The notes under the pieces: model-generated
Databases searched by the model: none
What the model saw: only the letters and a program-made list of their open reading frames with translations
What the model was told of the DNA's origin: nothing
Translations under genes and position numbers: made by a program
Assembly (NCBI GenBank): GCA_937895695.1
Contig: CALBLM010000182.1
Coordinates: 1 to 8,329, forward strand
Direction: 5' to 3'
From: an uncultured Megasphaera sp.
GTDB lineage: Bacteria > Bacillota > Negativicutes > Veillonellales > Megasphaeraceae
Length of the DNA: 8,329 nt
Part shown: positions 1 to 7,141 of the stretch, piece by piece
How positions within the stretch are numbered: the stretch's first letter is position 1
Layout: each line of letters opens with the position of its first letter

Positions 1-144
1 CAGGAAAGACGCAAACTTATACACTATTTACAAACAACAGGTATTCAACTTTTACGGCAACAATTGGTCAAAGAAAAACGAAAACGCCGTGAAAAAATTA
101 GAATGCAGAAACGGTTACTAGAGGAACTATGTGATGAGAAATAA
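1..144 (+). CDS. 3' end of a basic, probably coiled-coil protein (partial)
   Basis: Frame 1 is open from the window edge to a TAA at 142-144, giving the last 47 residues of a protein whose start lies outside. About one residue in three is Lys or Arg, with a cluster KEKRKRREK near residues 24-32. The stretch has no Pro and one Gly, so it is probably a long amphipathic or coiled-coil helix. The stop lies inside the start of the next gene (11-base overlap with the ATG at 134), which suggests translational coupling and a shared operon with the radical SAM and GTPase genes. Frame 2 is also open to 121, so the frame choice rests on the overlap and the helical composition. The family cannot be recognised from this fragment. 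It could be the C-terminal helix of another GTPase-system subunit, but that is a guess. Confidence 0.55.
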   Translation, partial: QERRKLIHYLQTTGIQLLRQQLVKEKRKRREKIRMQKRLLEELCDEK

Positions 145-1873
145 TGACGTCATTTTTTTTAATCTCCATCGGAGATATCTCAATCATTTTTCACAATTTG
201 GCGGGTTTATAGGGACGTTCATATTGTCGGCTGTTGTAAACCAAAATGGGTATGCTGCACAAGGATTTGCTGGTACGCTCATGGAAGGAAAAAAATTGAT
301 TGATGAAGCTTGTCAACAACATAAAGTAGCAATTATTGGATTGTACTGTGATTATGAGAACATTACAGAAAATATACAATTATGCCGATACATAAAACAA
401 ACCTATCATCTTCCGGTTATGGTTGGCGGTCCACAAGCAACAGCATTAGGCAAAACATTTTTAGATGAATCTGGTTGTGATGTTGTTTCACGATATGAAG
501 GGGAAATTACGGTTGTTCAATTATTAGACTATTTTTTGGATAATGTAGGCAGCTTAGAGAAAATAAAGGGAATTATGTATAAGAAAGGAGAAAATGTTGT
601 CATCAATCCTGAGCAGGATTTGGTTGAGAATTTAGATGCCTTACCTTTTATTACTGATGAGTGTTATCTTACGGGAAGACATTTATCTAATCAATTAAGT
701 GTTATGACAGGACGCGGATGTCCGTTTCATTGTGCCTTTTGTCATGAAGGACATCATACGAAAAAGGTTCGTTTCCGTTCTGTAGAAAATGTTATAGAGG
801 AAATAGAGCTTTTTTTGAGCCAACGTCCTCAGCGACATTGTTATATTTTGTTTACAGATGATACATTTACACTGATTCCGCAAAGAGTAAAAAAAATATG
901 TGAACAACTCAAAAAGTTGCGGGAAAAGTATTGGTTTGACTGGTTTTGTGAAGGACATGTTCATACACTTTATATGCATCCGGAAATGATTACAGATATC
1001 GCGCAGGCTGGAGCTAAACGAATTCAGTTGGGCATTGAAGCTGGAACGCAAGAAGTGTTAGATGCATATCGTAAAGGCTCAACACTAGATGAAATACGAG
1101 ATGTTGTTGTCAAATGCCGGGATGCAGGAATAAAACAAATTTACAGCAATATTATTTTAGGCGGAGCTTTTTATAATAGAGACGTTTATGAAAAAAATAA
1201 ACAGTTTGCCAAAGAATTAATTCGCTTGGGGAAAGGGTGTGTGGAAATAGGAGTTGTTTCATATTGGCCATTGGCAGAAACAGCAATTACCAATCATCCG
1301 GAAAACTATGATTTAACTATAGTTGATAAAGATTTTTTGACGTCGGTAGGTGATTTCCCACAGACTGAAATGAACAACATCAGCCGGTGGGATATTATTC
1401 AAATGATGCAGGATATGGAAAATGAAATTAAGGCATTAATGCTTGATATGCTGCGGCATGATGAAATTCCTTTTTCACTTATTATATCTTTTGTACAAGA
1501 TATAGAAGAAGGAATATCTTATGGAATGTGGGCGTCTTGTTTATATGAACAACCTAAACTTTTTGCATATTATCAAATGCTTGCCAGCGGAGAAAGTGTG
1601 CGAAGTTTGGAGTTGACGGTTCCATTTTTGGAAGCACATCCCATGCGTGTGATTAGTTTGTATCGACATATAAAAAAAGATACACGAGGATATATGTTTT
1701 TTCAATGTCGCTTATCTGAGTTTGAAATGAAAGTGTTAGTGTATTCAACAGGAAAGTTATCTGTTCGAGAAATTATACATTATTTGCATATGAAAAATGG
1801 ACAGGCAGAAAAAGTTTTTGCGGTTTTGAAAAAATTGGAAACATATAAAATAATTGTTTTTTGCGAAATGTAA
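134..1873 (+). CDS. B12-binding-domain radical SAM protein
   Basis: Predicted cytosolic iron-sulfur enzyme of 579 residues from the ATG at 134; a GTG at 131 is an equally possible start one codon earlier. GAGG at 121-124 serves as ribosome site. Residues 1-150 look like the Rossmann-type cobalamin-binding domain of class B radical SAM enzymes, with VMVGGPQAT near 95-103. The domain lacks the DxHxxG motif of methionine-synthase-type B12 proteins, as is common in this class. The core carries CxxxCxxC (GRGCPFHCAFC; C196, C200, C203) for the 4Fe-4S cluster. FTDDTFT (240-246) and LGIEAGT (299-305) fit the usual strand motifs of the SAM barrel. Residues about 525-576 form a helical tail resembling a small winged-helix or PqqD-like fold. 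The substrate is unknown; methylation or another radical modification of a peptide, lipid or cofactor is possible. The gene overlaps the upstream ORF and ends 13 bases before the GTPase start. Confidence 0.85.
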   Translation: MRNNDVIFFNLHRRYLNHFSQFGGFIGTFILSAVVNQNGYAAQGFAGTLMEGKKLIDEACQQHKVAIIGLYCDYENITENIQLCRYIKQTYHLPVMVGGPQATALGKTFLDESGCDVVSRYEGEITVVQLLDYFLDNVGSLEKIKGIMYKKGENVVINPEQDLVENLDALPFITDECYLTGRHLSNQLSVMTGRGCPFHCAFCHEGHHTKKVRFRSVENVIEEIELFLSQRPQRHCYILFTDDTFTLIPQRVKKICEQLKKLREKYWFDWFCEGHVHTLYMHPEMITDIAQAGAKRIQLGIEAGTQEVLDAYRKGSTLDEIRDVVVKCRDAGIKQIYSNIILGGAFYNRDVYEKNKQFAKELIRLGKGCVEIGVVSYWPLAETAITNHPENYDLTIVDKDFLTSVGDFPQTEMNNISRWDIIQMMQDMENEIKALMLDMLRHDEIPFSLIISFVQDIEEGISYGMWASCLYEQPKLFAYYQMLASGESVRSLELTVPFLEAHPMRVISLYRHIKKDTRGYMFFQCRLSEFEMKVLVYSTGKLSVREIIHYLHMKNGQAEKVFAVLKKLETYKIIVFCEM

Positions 1874-1886
1874 GGAGTGGAGCGGT

Positions 1887-3683
1887 ATGAATAGTGTATT
1901 AATTGATTATCGTAATGAAGTACAAGAACGTGTAAACGAATTCAGCGAGCTGGCAGAAAAACATGGAGATGCGTTTCCTGAAATAGTAACTCAATCAAGA
2001 GAAATGCAACAATTATGTCAAGAAAAATTAAAAAACTTTAAACCCCATATTATGGTATATGGAATTTATAATGCAGGTAAAAGTAGTATTATTAATGAAT
2101 TAATACGTGCAGATAAGGCTGTTGTTCAAGATAGGCCAACAACTGATAAAATTGATTCTTATGAATGGAATGGATATCTTTTAGATGATACACCTGGTGT
2201 AGGTGCTCCGATGGAACATGAAAAAGTAACACAAGAACATTTAAAAAAGACTGATGTAGTTCTTTTTGTTATGAGCAATACCGGTGCAAATGAACTAAAA
2301 CAAAATTATGAACGCATGAAAGATATTATTGATGCCGGTAAAAAATTGATTATTGTCTTAAATGATAAAAACGGTGACTTGGAACACAATGATTTAGCTA
2401 TTCAAATGGTACTAAACAAGGTTGCTAAAAATATGGAACAAGTCGGCATAAGAGCAGCGGACGAAACATATCATTTTGTGGTTGTCAATGCAGCTAGAGC
2501 CCATAAAGGACGTATTGAACATAAAAATGTCCTTTGGGAAAAGTCTCATATGGAAGAATTAGAACGAGTTATGCTGATAGAATTAAAAAATGCAGGTGGT
2601 TTTAGTATATTGCAACGTACGCTGCGTGATGTAGAATATTCTATGGATAAAATTCTTGTTGGTTTTGGAAAAAATAATACAGATTCTAATTTGGAAATAT
2701 TGCAAACTCTTTTGCAAAAAGTACATACCCAAGAAAAACAAATGAAAGAAATGATGAGCCAAGAAATTACGATAAAAACCCAACAATTAGGATATATGCT
2801 TCCTGATTTGATTTGGAGAAAAAGCAATGACGGTCAAAATATTGATAATAAAGAGATAGAACAATTGACGAAGCAGGAAGTGCAGACTGTAATTAATTCT
2901 TTGAATGAAAAAATGAAGTATCTTTTTCATACTGCATGCCGCAATCTATCGAATTCGTTACAGCAGCAACTAGAACAAAGCCAGTTAGAACATCAGACAG
3001 TAATAAAGACATCAGAATTGAATAATATGAATTTACTGCAGGATGATGAACTTAGAATTGCTTTAGAAAAAGTAAAGCAAGTTTGTGATGCTTGTGTTCA
3101 TATAGAGGAATACAGTGAAAAAGAAAATTTGAATATTGCACAAGATACATTAAAAACTGTAATGGAATGGAAGGCAACCGAAGCTATTGTGGAAAACATA
3201 GGAAAAGAGATCTTAAAAACTGCAGCAGGCTCTCTTGTTAAAGGGTCAGTTGTTGGTAAAATAATTATGACTCCGTTTCCACCTTTAGCCCCCATCATTT
3301 TAATGGTGACGATTTTGATGAAAATTTTTGGTAGTAATGGCGATCTTGAACAAAAGCGTAAAGAAGCTGAAGCTCAAAATAAACGTGCGCAAGATATTGC
3401 CCAAGCGAAACAACAAGCTCAAGAACGATTAAGACAACAATGCAAATACTTTAGTGCGGACTTAAAGAATCATTTGCTAGATCCGTTCTTTTCTACTATT
3501 GAATCAGGTACTAATCTTTTAGAAAAACCAATTTTAGAGGAAATGAAACAGTTAAAATCAATGAAAAATGAGTTGTTTTCAGACATAGAAAAAATGCGGC
3601 TGGTTTTTAATGATTGCGAACGGGTACGTTGTGCTATTATGAATGATGCTGAATTTTTCAAAAAAGATGAATTTACAGTTTAA
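1887..3683 (+). CDS. dynamin-like GTPase (LeoA/HP0731-like)
   Basis: 598 residues from the ATG at 1887, preceded by AAGGAG at 1872-1877 (9-base spacing). An in-frame TTG at 1854 lies inside the previous gene and has no ribosome site. GTPase motifs: P-loop GIYNAGKSS (59-67), switch-I threonines in RPTTDKI (83-89), DTPG (101-104), and a loosely matching G4 at LNDKNGD (158-164). After the G domain come long helical stretches (about 265-435), a Gly-rich then strongly hydrophobic segment (about 446-481, with PFPPLAP in the middle), and a Gln/Lys/Glu-rich coiled coil (485-520). This order of G domain, helical stalk, membrane-inserting paddle and returning helices is typical of bacterial dynamin-like proteins. 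Such proteins remodel or protect membranes and often work with a partner encoded next door. Whether it binds membrane, and whether it acts with the radical SAM enzyme, is inference. The LeoA-type label rests on the P-loop wording and architecture only. Confidence 0.82.
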   Translation: MNSVLIDYRNEVQERVNEFSELAEKHGDAFPEIVTQSREMQQLCQEKLKNFKPHIMVYGIYNAGKSSIINELIRADKAVVQDRPTTDKIDSYEWNGYLLDDTPGVGAPMEHEKVTQEHLKKTDVVLFVMSNTGANELKQNYERMKDIIDAGKKLIIVLNDKNGDLEHNDLAIQMVLNKVAKNMEQVGIRAADETYHFVVVNAARAHKGRIEHKNVLWEKSHMEELERVMLIELKNAGGFSILQRTLRDVEYSMDKILVGFGKNNTDSNLEILQTLLQKVHTQEKQMKEMMSQEITIKTQQLGYMLPDLIWRKSNDGQNIDNKEIEQLTKQEVQTVINSLNEKMKYLFHTACRNLSNSLQQQLEQSQLEHQTVIKTSELNNMNLLQDDELRIALEKVKQVCDACVHIEEYSEKENLNIAQDTLKTVMEWKATEAIVENIGKEILKTAAGSLVKGSVVGKIIMTPFPPLAPIILMVTILMKIFGSNGDLEQKRKEAEAQNKRAQDIAQAKQQAQERLRQQCKYFSADLKNHLLDPFFSTIESGTNLLEKPILEEMKQLKSMKNELFSDIEKMRLVFNDCERVRCAIMNDAEFFKKDEFTV

Positions 3684-3795
3684 GTGCAAGATAAAGCAAT
3701 ATACTTAATCTTTATGCTGTCTATGAGAGTCAGCAAATGAAAAATTAGTTTAAAGTTATGATTTACTGAGACATACGTCTGTCTGATGCTTTGTG

Positions 3796-3801
3796 TATAA
3801 T
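3796..3801 (+). promoter_or_regulatory. candidate -10 box before the secreted/zinc-ribbon gene block
   Basis: A perfect TATAAT sits 69 bases upstream of the ATG at 3870, in the first sizeable gap after the GTPase gene. No good -35 hexamer is found 16-18 bases upstream (3773-3778 reads ATACGT), so the promoter call rests on the -10 and its position. It would let the block from 3870 be transcribed separately from the radical SAM/GTPase unit. Confidence 0.35.
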
Positions 3802-3854
3802 ATGCTTAAAAGCCGATCCCCAATACGAAGATGGCATAGTAAAGCTGTAAATGC

Positions 3855-3862
3855 AAAGGAGG
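3855..3862 (+). promoter_or_regulatory. ribosome binding site that fixes the start at 3870
   Basis: AAAGGAGG lies 7 bases before the ATG at 3870. The open frame that encodes the following signal peptide instead has an ATG at 3851, upstream of and overlapping this site. So the true start is the ATG at 3870, which lies in a different frame from the next 210 bases. This is key evidence that the gene is frameshifted. Confidence 0.75.
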
Positions 3863-3869
3863 ACTTGGT

Positions 3870-4355
3870 ATGTTGAAAAAAGTATTTTTGTAGCCGTGAG
3901 TTTGATGCTGCTTGTTGCGGGAAGGTGTTTTGCCGCGCGGACTGGCAACGTTCCTGCGACGGAAGGTTCGTTGGGCGGTATTACGTTGGGATGTGATATG
4001 AGTTATGTAGAAAGTATTTATGGAAATCCTTCCGAACGATACTGGACAAAAGACCATGTTTATGAAGATGCGATTGCCAATCGGTATGGCAAAGGATTTT
4101 ACATTCTTCCAAAGCTCATATAATATGAAAGTAGAAGAAGTATATGTCAATGCTAATAATGGTATTGCTACACCGGCCGGAGTCACTGTTGGCGTACCCA
4201 AAGCAACAGTTGACAGCTTATATGGCGATGGCAGCTATTGGAAGGGTTCGTATATGTATTGGACTACGGCAGGTAAAGTCATAGAAATCACATACGGGCG
4301 CAACTCGGATGGCGTAACCGTTGTAAAATCTATCCGCGTACGGTATCAGGGATAA
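3870..4355 (+). pseudogene. secreted protein with two BamE-like motifs, broken by two frameshifts
   Basis: From the ATG at 3870 the reading frame stops after seven codons (TAG 3891-3893). One extra A in the A6 run at 3876-3881 would give a good signal peptide (MLKKSIFVAVSLMLLVAG, cleavage near FA-A at 22-23) and an open frame to about 4097. That frame then stops at 4121-4123. Removing one T from TTTT at 4097-4100 restores the frame of the start codon and reads to the stop at 4353-4355, giving a coherent 161-residue protein. It has two related units: GGITLGCDMSYVESIYGNP (about 36-54) and AGVTVGVPKATVDSLYGDG (about 103-121). Both match the pattern 'xGhxxxxVxxxYGxP' seen in BamE/SmpA-type exported proteins. 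Options are a true pseudogene, sequencing or assembly errors at homopolymers, or a slippage-controlled gene. Exact family and function are unknown. Confidence 0.7.
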
Positions 4356-4430
4356 TATTTGCATACAACAACCATAATTTGAGTTATACATGATGAAAAT
4401 GAAAAATGTGATAAAAAGGAGATGCAGGAT

Positions 4431-4934
4431 ATGCGAATAAAAAAATGTTTTAACGCCTATATAAAAACGTTGCTATTTCTCTTGGTGTTCATTGAAGCAG
4501 TTGGATTTTTGCCTTTGAATGCAGCAGCAGATAATTTATATCCAGATTATTTGAATGGAGATTCTAATTATATCCTATGTGACGGACATATGGGGTATGC
4601 TTGGTATGTGGACAGGAGTTCATTGACGGTGCAGAAATATGAACCGCCGCAGTATATCATTGCAGTAAATGTAGTTACTGTGCCAAATGCAGATAGAGGA
4701 AATACGGCGATTAGCGAAGTAAGAACATACCGATTTTTCTATAATTCTGATTTAGGACAAATGTATGTCGATAGCCAGTTGAATGACAATTGGCGTTATC
4801 TGAATCCTAGAGGTTGTTGGGCTGAAACGGGTATTGTGATGCCAGCAGGTGAGATAGCCTTTGCGTTGGCGTATAATATGAAATTTTATGGCAGTTACGC
4901 AGGATTTTCTGATTCATTTTATGATAGGATTTAA
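4431..4934 (+). CDS. secreted protein of unknown family
   Basis: 167 residues from the ATG at 4431, which has AAGGAG at 4416-4421 with 9-base spacing. An ATG at 4422 directly abuts that site and is unlikely. The N-terminus is a clear signal peptide: a basic region (MRIKK), a hydrophobic core LLFLLVFIEAVGFL (14-27) and a likely signal peptidase I site after NAAA (about 33). The mature part is about 134 residues, rich in Tyr and Trp, with DGHMGYAWYVDRSSL (51-65), a proline-containing YEPPQY (70-75), and WRYLNPRGCWAETG (121-134). Its two cysteines (C50, C129) could form a disulfide. It has no membrane anchor or catalytic motif I can name. It follows the frameshifted secreted gene by 75 bases and precedes the zinc-ribbon genes, so it belongs to a cell-envelope or export cluster. 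From memory, similar short exported proteins occur in Negativicutes; no function is known to me. Confidence 0.75.
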   Translation: MRIKKCFNAYIKTLLFLLVFIEAVGFLPLNAAADNLYPDYLNGDSNYILCDGHMGYAWYVDRSSLTVQKYEPPQYIIAVNVVTVPNADRGNTAISEVRTYRFFYNSDLGQMYVDSQLNDNWRYLNPRGCWAETGIVMPAGEIAFALAYNMKFYGSYAGFSDSFYDRI

Positions 4935-5029
4935 GATACAAAAAAATCATGACTTGAGTAGAAGCATAAAGTGTAACAAGCTGTTCACGTTATGTCCATA
5001 GCCGTATGTATAAGAAAGGATGAGAAACT

Positions 5030-5701
5030 ATGTCAAAAAAATGTGTGAAATGTAATGCTGTATTAAAAGATACCGATCAATTTTGCACAGAATGCGGGGC
5101 AGAACAACCTTTTGAAAGAAGATGTCCTAAGTGTCATGCTCTTGTCAGCAAAGATGCTACTTTTTGTACACATTGTGGTACTCAATTAGAGGAAAATAAG
5201 ACGCAATCTACTGCCGCTTCGGTGACACCGACGACAGCCAAAAATAAGGGAAATATGAAAAAAATAGGCGGTATTATTGGTGTATGTATCGTTGTATTGG
5301 TACTCTTGATAGGTATTTTTTCTAGTAATGATAACAATAGCAGTACGTTGTCCGGTGGGACAACGTCTGTAAAAGCAGAAGAAATGCTTGATGATTATAT
5401 TCGCGATCAAGCCAGTGCTGAAAAGAAATATAAGGATAAACAAGTTAAAATTACAGGTAAACTTATTCGTAAAAATCAATTTAATAATGCGCAAAATTAT
5501 GGCTTAATGATAGCTACTAAAAAAGTTTCGGGAAAAGATTATAACATCATATTGGATATAGACCCTAAAAATGTAAACACGGTAAATAAAATTAAAATAG
5601 GTGATTTTGTATCAGCGGAAGGTACCTGCGTTGGTATAGTCAAGCAAAAAGATCCAACAGATATTTCTATTCAAATACAAAGTGATAAAGTAAATCAATA
5701 G
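5030..5701 (+). CDS. double zinc-ribbon membrane protein with tRNA_anti-like OB domain
   Basis: 223 residues; AAGGA at 5016-5020 lies 9 bases before the ATG. Two zinc ribbons come first: C5/C8/C19/C22 and C32/C35/C46/C49, all CxxC pairs intact. A Thr/Ser/Lys linker leads to a basic stretch and one transmembrane helix (about 79-97). The rest (about 114-219) starts with KAEEMLDDYIRDQASAEKKY followed by KDKQVKITGKL, a close match to the tRNA_anti-like OB-fold family (PF12869). Those domains are usually exported or lipoprotein-linked, not tRNA-binding. By the positive-inside rule, the ribbons are cytosolic and the OB domain external. Late in the domain, GDFVSAEGTCVGIV is the usual closing strand pair. 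The next zinc-ribbon gene follows within 18 bases, so the two are co-transcribed. The ligand of the OB domain is unknown. Confidence 0.82.
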   Translation: MSKKCVKCNAVLKDTDQFCTECGAEQPFERRCPKCHALVSKDATFCTHCGTQLEENKTQSTAASVTPTTAKNKGNMKKIGGIIGVCIVVLVLLIGIFSSNDNNSSTLSGGTTSVKAEEMLDDYIRDQASAEKKYKDKQVKITGKLIRKNQFNNAQNYGLMIATKKVSGKDYNIILDIDPKNVNTVNKIKIGDFVSAEGTCVGIVKQKDPTDISIQIQSDKVNQ

Positions 5702-5719
5702 AAGGGAATGAAGAATATA

Positions 5720-6580
5720 ATGGCAAAATTCTGTGGTACATGCGGAGCTCCCATCGAAGATAATGCAACCTTTTGTCCTAAATGTGGTGCTAAGATACGT
5801 GAAGAAACACCTTCTGTAGAAAATACAGATACATTTCAATCGACTGATAACGAAAGTACGGGAAACGTATTGAATAGTAATATGAAAAACATTATTATTG
5901 GAATTTTACTGGCAGTTATTGTTGTTGGAGCAGGAGCAGGTGTTTATTATTACAAACACATTCGAAATAATGTAGCTTCTACGAATGCAACTACAACAAA
6001 TGTAACTCCGACGGAAACAACTTCAAAGACGGAATCTTCAGATTCAACACGAGATGCAGCATCACAGGAACCTATTAAGGATGACCTAACACAGGCTAAT
6101 GAAATTTTAAAGAGTAAAGGATACTCGGATACAGTGGGCGCCGTTTCCCCTATCAATGATGCAGGATTTTTGGGGCTGATTACCAATAAGGGAAGAGCAT
6201 TTGTTGTCTATGATAAAAAAGATGATGTAGTGGCAATACTGGATTACAAACGAGAATTGTTAAATCTAAGAAACAATAAATGGGGAAATGTATATAGTCC
6301 GGTCATACTAACGCTTCATATAAAAAATGATCAAGCGAATAACGATAGGGCATTGGGATATTGGCATAATGGCATTCATACATTCTCAGTATATTCGTTA
6401 TATGATATAGATGCTGACGGCAATATTGTACCGGGCATGTTAACTTCTGCTCAAGGAAGAAATCCCTCTCATTATCAGGCGTATTTAAAGGAACAACAAA
6501 ATGTTAATATTGTTAATTTAGCATTGACCTCTGCTGACAGCTTGAAACAAGATATGGATTCAAAAAATATTGTTTTTTAA
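5720..6580 (+). CDS. zinc-ribbon single-pass membrane protein, unknown external domain
   Basis: 286 residues from the ATG at 5720. I chose this start because zinc-ribbon proteins of this type begin MAKFCxxCG, and because the ATG at 5708 directly abuts the purine-rich GAAGGGA at 5701-5707. From 5720 that site is 12 bases away, slightly long. One zinc ribbon uses C5/C8/C19/C22. An acidic, Ser/Thr-rich linker leads to a transmembrane helix (about 57-77, IIIGILLAVIVVGAGAGVYY). A Thr/Ser-rich spacer (86-112) then leads to a predicted external domain of about 165 residues (120-286). That domain has alternating hydrophobic strands (RAFVVYDKKDDVVAILDYK, WGNVYSPVILTLHI) and ends in IVF. I recognise no family for it. 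It starts 18 bases after the stop of the OB-fold protein and shares its ribbon-TM-external layout, so the two may work together at the membrane. Confidence 0.78.
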   Translation: MAKFCGTCGAPIEDNATFCPKCGAKIREETPSVENTDTFQSTDNESTGNVLNSNMKNIIIGILLAVIVVGAGAGVYYYKHIRNNVASTNATTTNVTPTETTSKTESSDSTRDAASQEPIKDDLTQANEILKSKGYSDTVGAVSPINDAGFLGLITNKGRAFVVYDKKDDVVAILDYKRELLNLRNNKWGNVYSPVILTLHIKNDQANNDRALGYWHNGIHTFSVYSLYDIDADGNIVPGMLTSAQGRNPSHYQAYLKEQQNVNIVNLALTSADSLKQDMDSKNIVF

Positions 6581-6627
6581 TTAGTAATTTAATTATTAAT
6601 ACATCAATGTATAAAGGAGATTTTAAC

Positions 6628-7053
6628 ATGAAAACATGGAAAAAATTGGCATTAACTTGCACATTAGGAATGGGTGTTTTCTTTGGGGTTGATGGAATGG
6701 TATTGCCAACATATCATTTTATTCCTCTTACATATGCGGCTGAAGCCGTTCCGATGGAAGACACATGGATTGCATCAGATGGTGATACGCAATACTATCT
6801 AAAAGGAGGTACGTTACAATTTGACAGGCCTACATATGCTATGATGCGTATGATGCGGGAAGCAGGAGCATATAGTTTCCGAGCAGAAATAATCAGTGTG
6901 TATCCGGATGGAAGTTCTGAAACACATCAATATTATATGGCCTCTAAAGGAGCGATTGGAGTTTCTATCGATGGCAGTCGAATTATGTTGGTGGATCCTG
7001 ATTCTATCTATGGGCAGATATACGCTGTGGTTCGCGATACGTATATAATATAA
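6628..7053 (+). CDS. small secreted protein of unknown family
   Basis: 141 residues from the ATG at 6628, with AAAGGAGA at 6613-6620 and 7-base spacing. An in-frame ATG at 6607 precedes the ribosome site and is rejected. The N-terminus MKTWKKLALTC plus a hydrophobic core to about residue 26 is a signal peptide. A likely cleavage follows YAAEA (36-40), making it rather long. The mature protein is about 100 residues with WIASDGDTQYYLKGGTLQF (47-65), several Met-rich positions (AMMRMMREAG, 71-80), and IMLVDPDSIYGQIYAVVRD near the end. It has no cysteines after cleavage and no named motif. The layout (DG, aromatic pair, TL/SL, PxY, Val-rich strand) loosely resembles the secreted protein at 4431-4934, so the two may be distant relatives. 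It sits between two zinc-ribbon genes in the same direction. Function unknown. Confidence 0.72.
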   Translation: MKTWKKLALTCTLGMGVFFGVDGMVLPTYHFIPLTYAAEAVPMEDTWIASDGDTQYYLKGGTLQFDRPTYAMMRMMREAGAYSFRAEIISVYPDGSSETHQYYMASKGAIGVSIDGSRIMLVDPDSIYGQIYAVVRDTYII

Positions 7054-7141
7054 TTATTTATTATAGTTAATAATGCATATAATCTATTCGTTGATGAATG
7101 TTAAACAATGATTGTAAAATGAAAAGGAGGATGAATGGAGT

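Noticed and set aside
695..1051. 118-residue minus-strand frame inside the radical SAM gene
   Set aside because: It overlaps the cluster-binding core of a well-supported gene, has no ribosome site, and its composition is that of an antisense shadow.
1854..1886. Earlier TTG start for the GTPase
   Set aside because: It lies inside the radical SAM gene with no ribosome site; the ATG at 1887 has AAGGAG 9 bases upstream.
3716..3734. Small hairpin after the GTPase gene as a terminator
   Set aside because: The stem is only 4+2 bp with a T-T mismatch and no T run follows.
3851..3869. ATG at 3851 as start of the secreted protein
   Set aside because: It precedes and overlaps the ribosome site AAAGGAGG, and would add a charged segment (MQRRTWYVEK) in front of the signal peptide.
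3806..4201. 131-residue minus-strand frame across the frameshifted secreted gene
   Set aside because: The + strand carries signal peptide, ribosome site and repeated motifs; the minus frame has no such support and crosses the + strand promoter region.
4954..4979. TTGAGT...TAACAA as a promoter for the double zinc-ribbon gene
   Set aside because: Spacing between the two hexamers is only 14 bases and the -10 is poor.
5186..5494. 102-residue minus-strand frame within the double zinc-ribbon gene
   Set aside because: It overlaps the clear linker, TM helix and OB domain on the + strand; the apparent hydrophobic runs are antisense of that TM helix region.
5386..5686. Reading the OB domain as a tRNA-binding enzyme
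   Set aside because: The Pfam name tRNA_anti-like describes the fold only; here the domain is predicted to be outside the membrane.
6577..6600. AT-only inverted repeat after the zinc-ribbon gene
   Set aside because: No GC pairs in the predicted stem apart from a mismatch and no T run; AT-rich intergenic sequence yields such repeats by chance.
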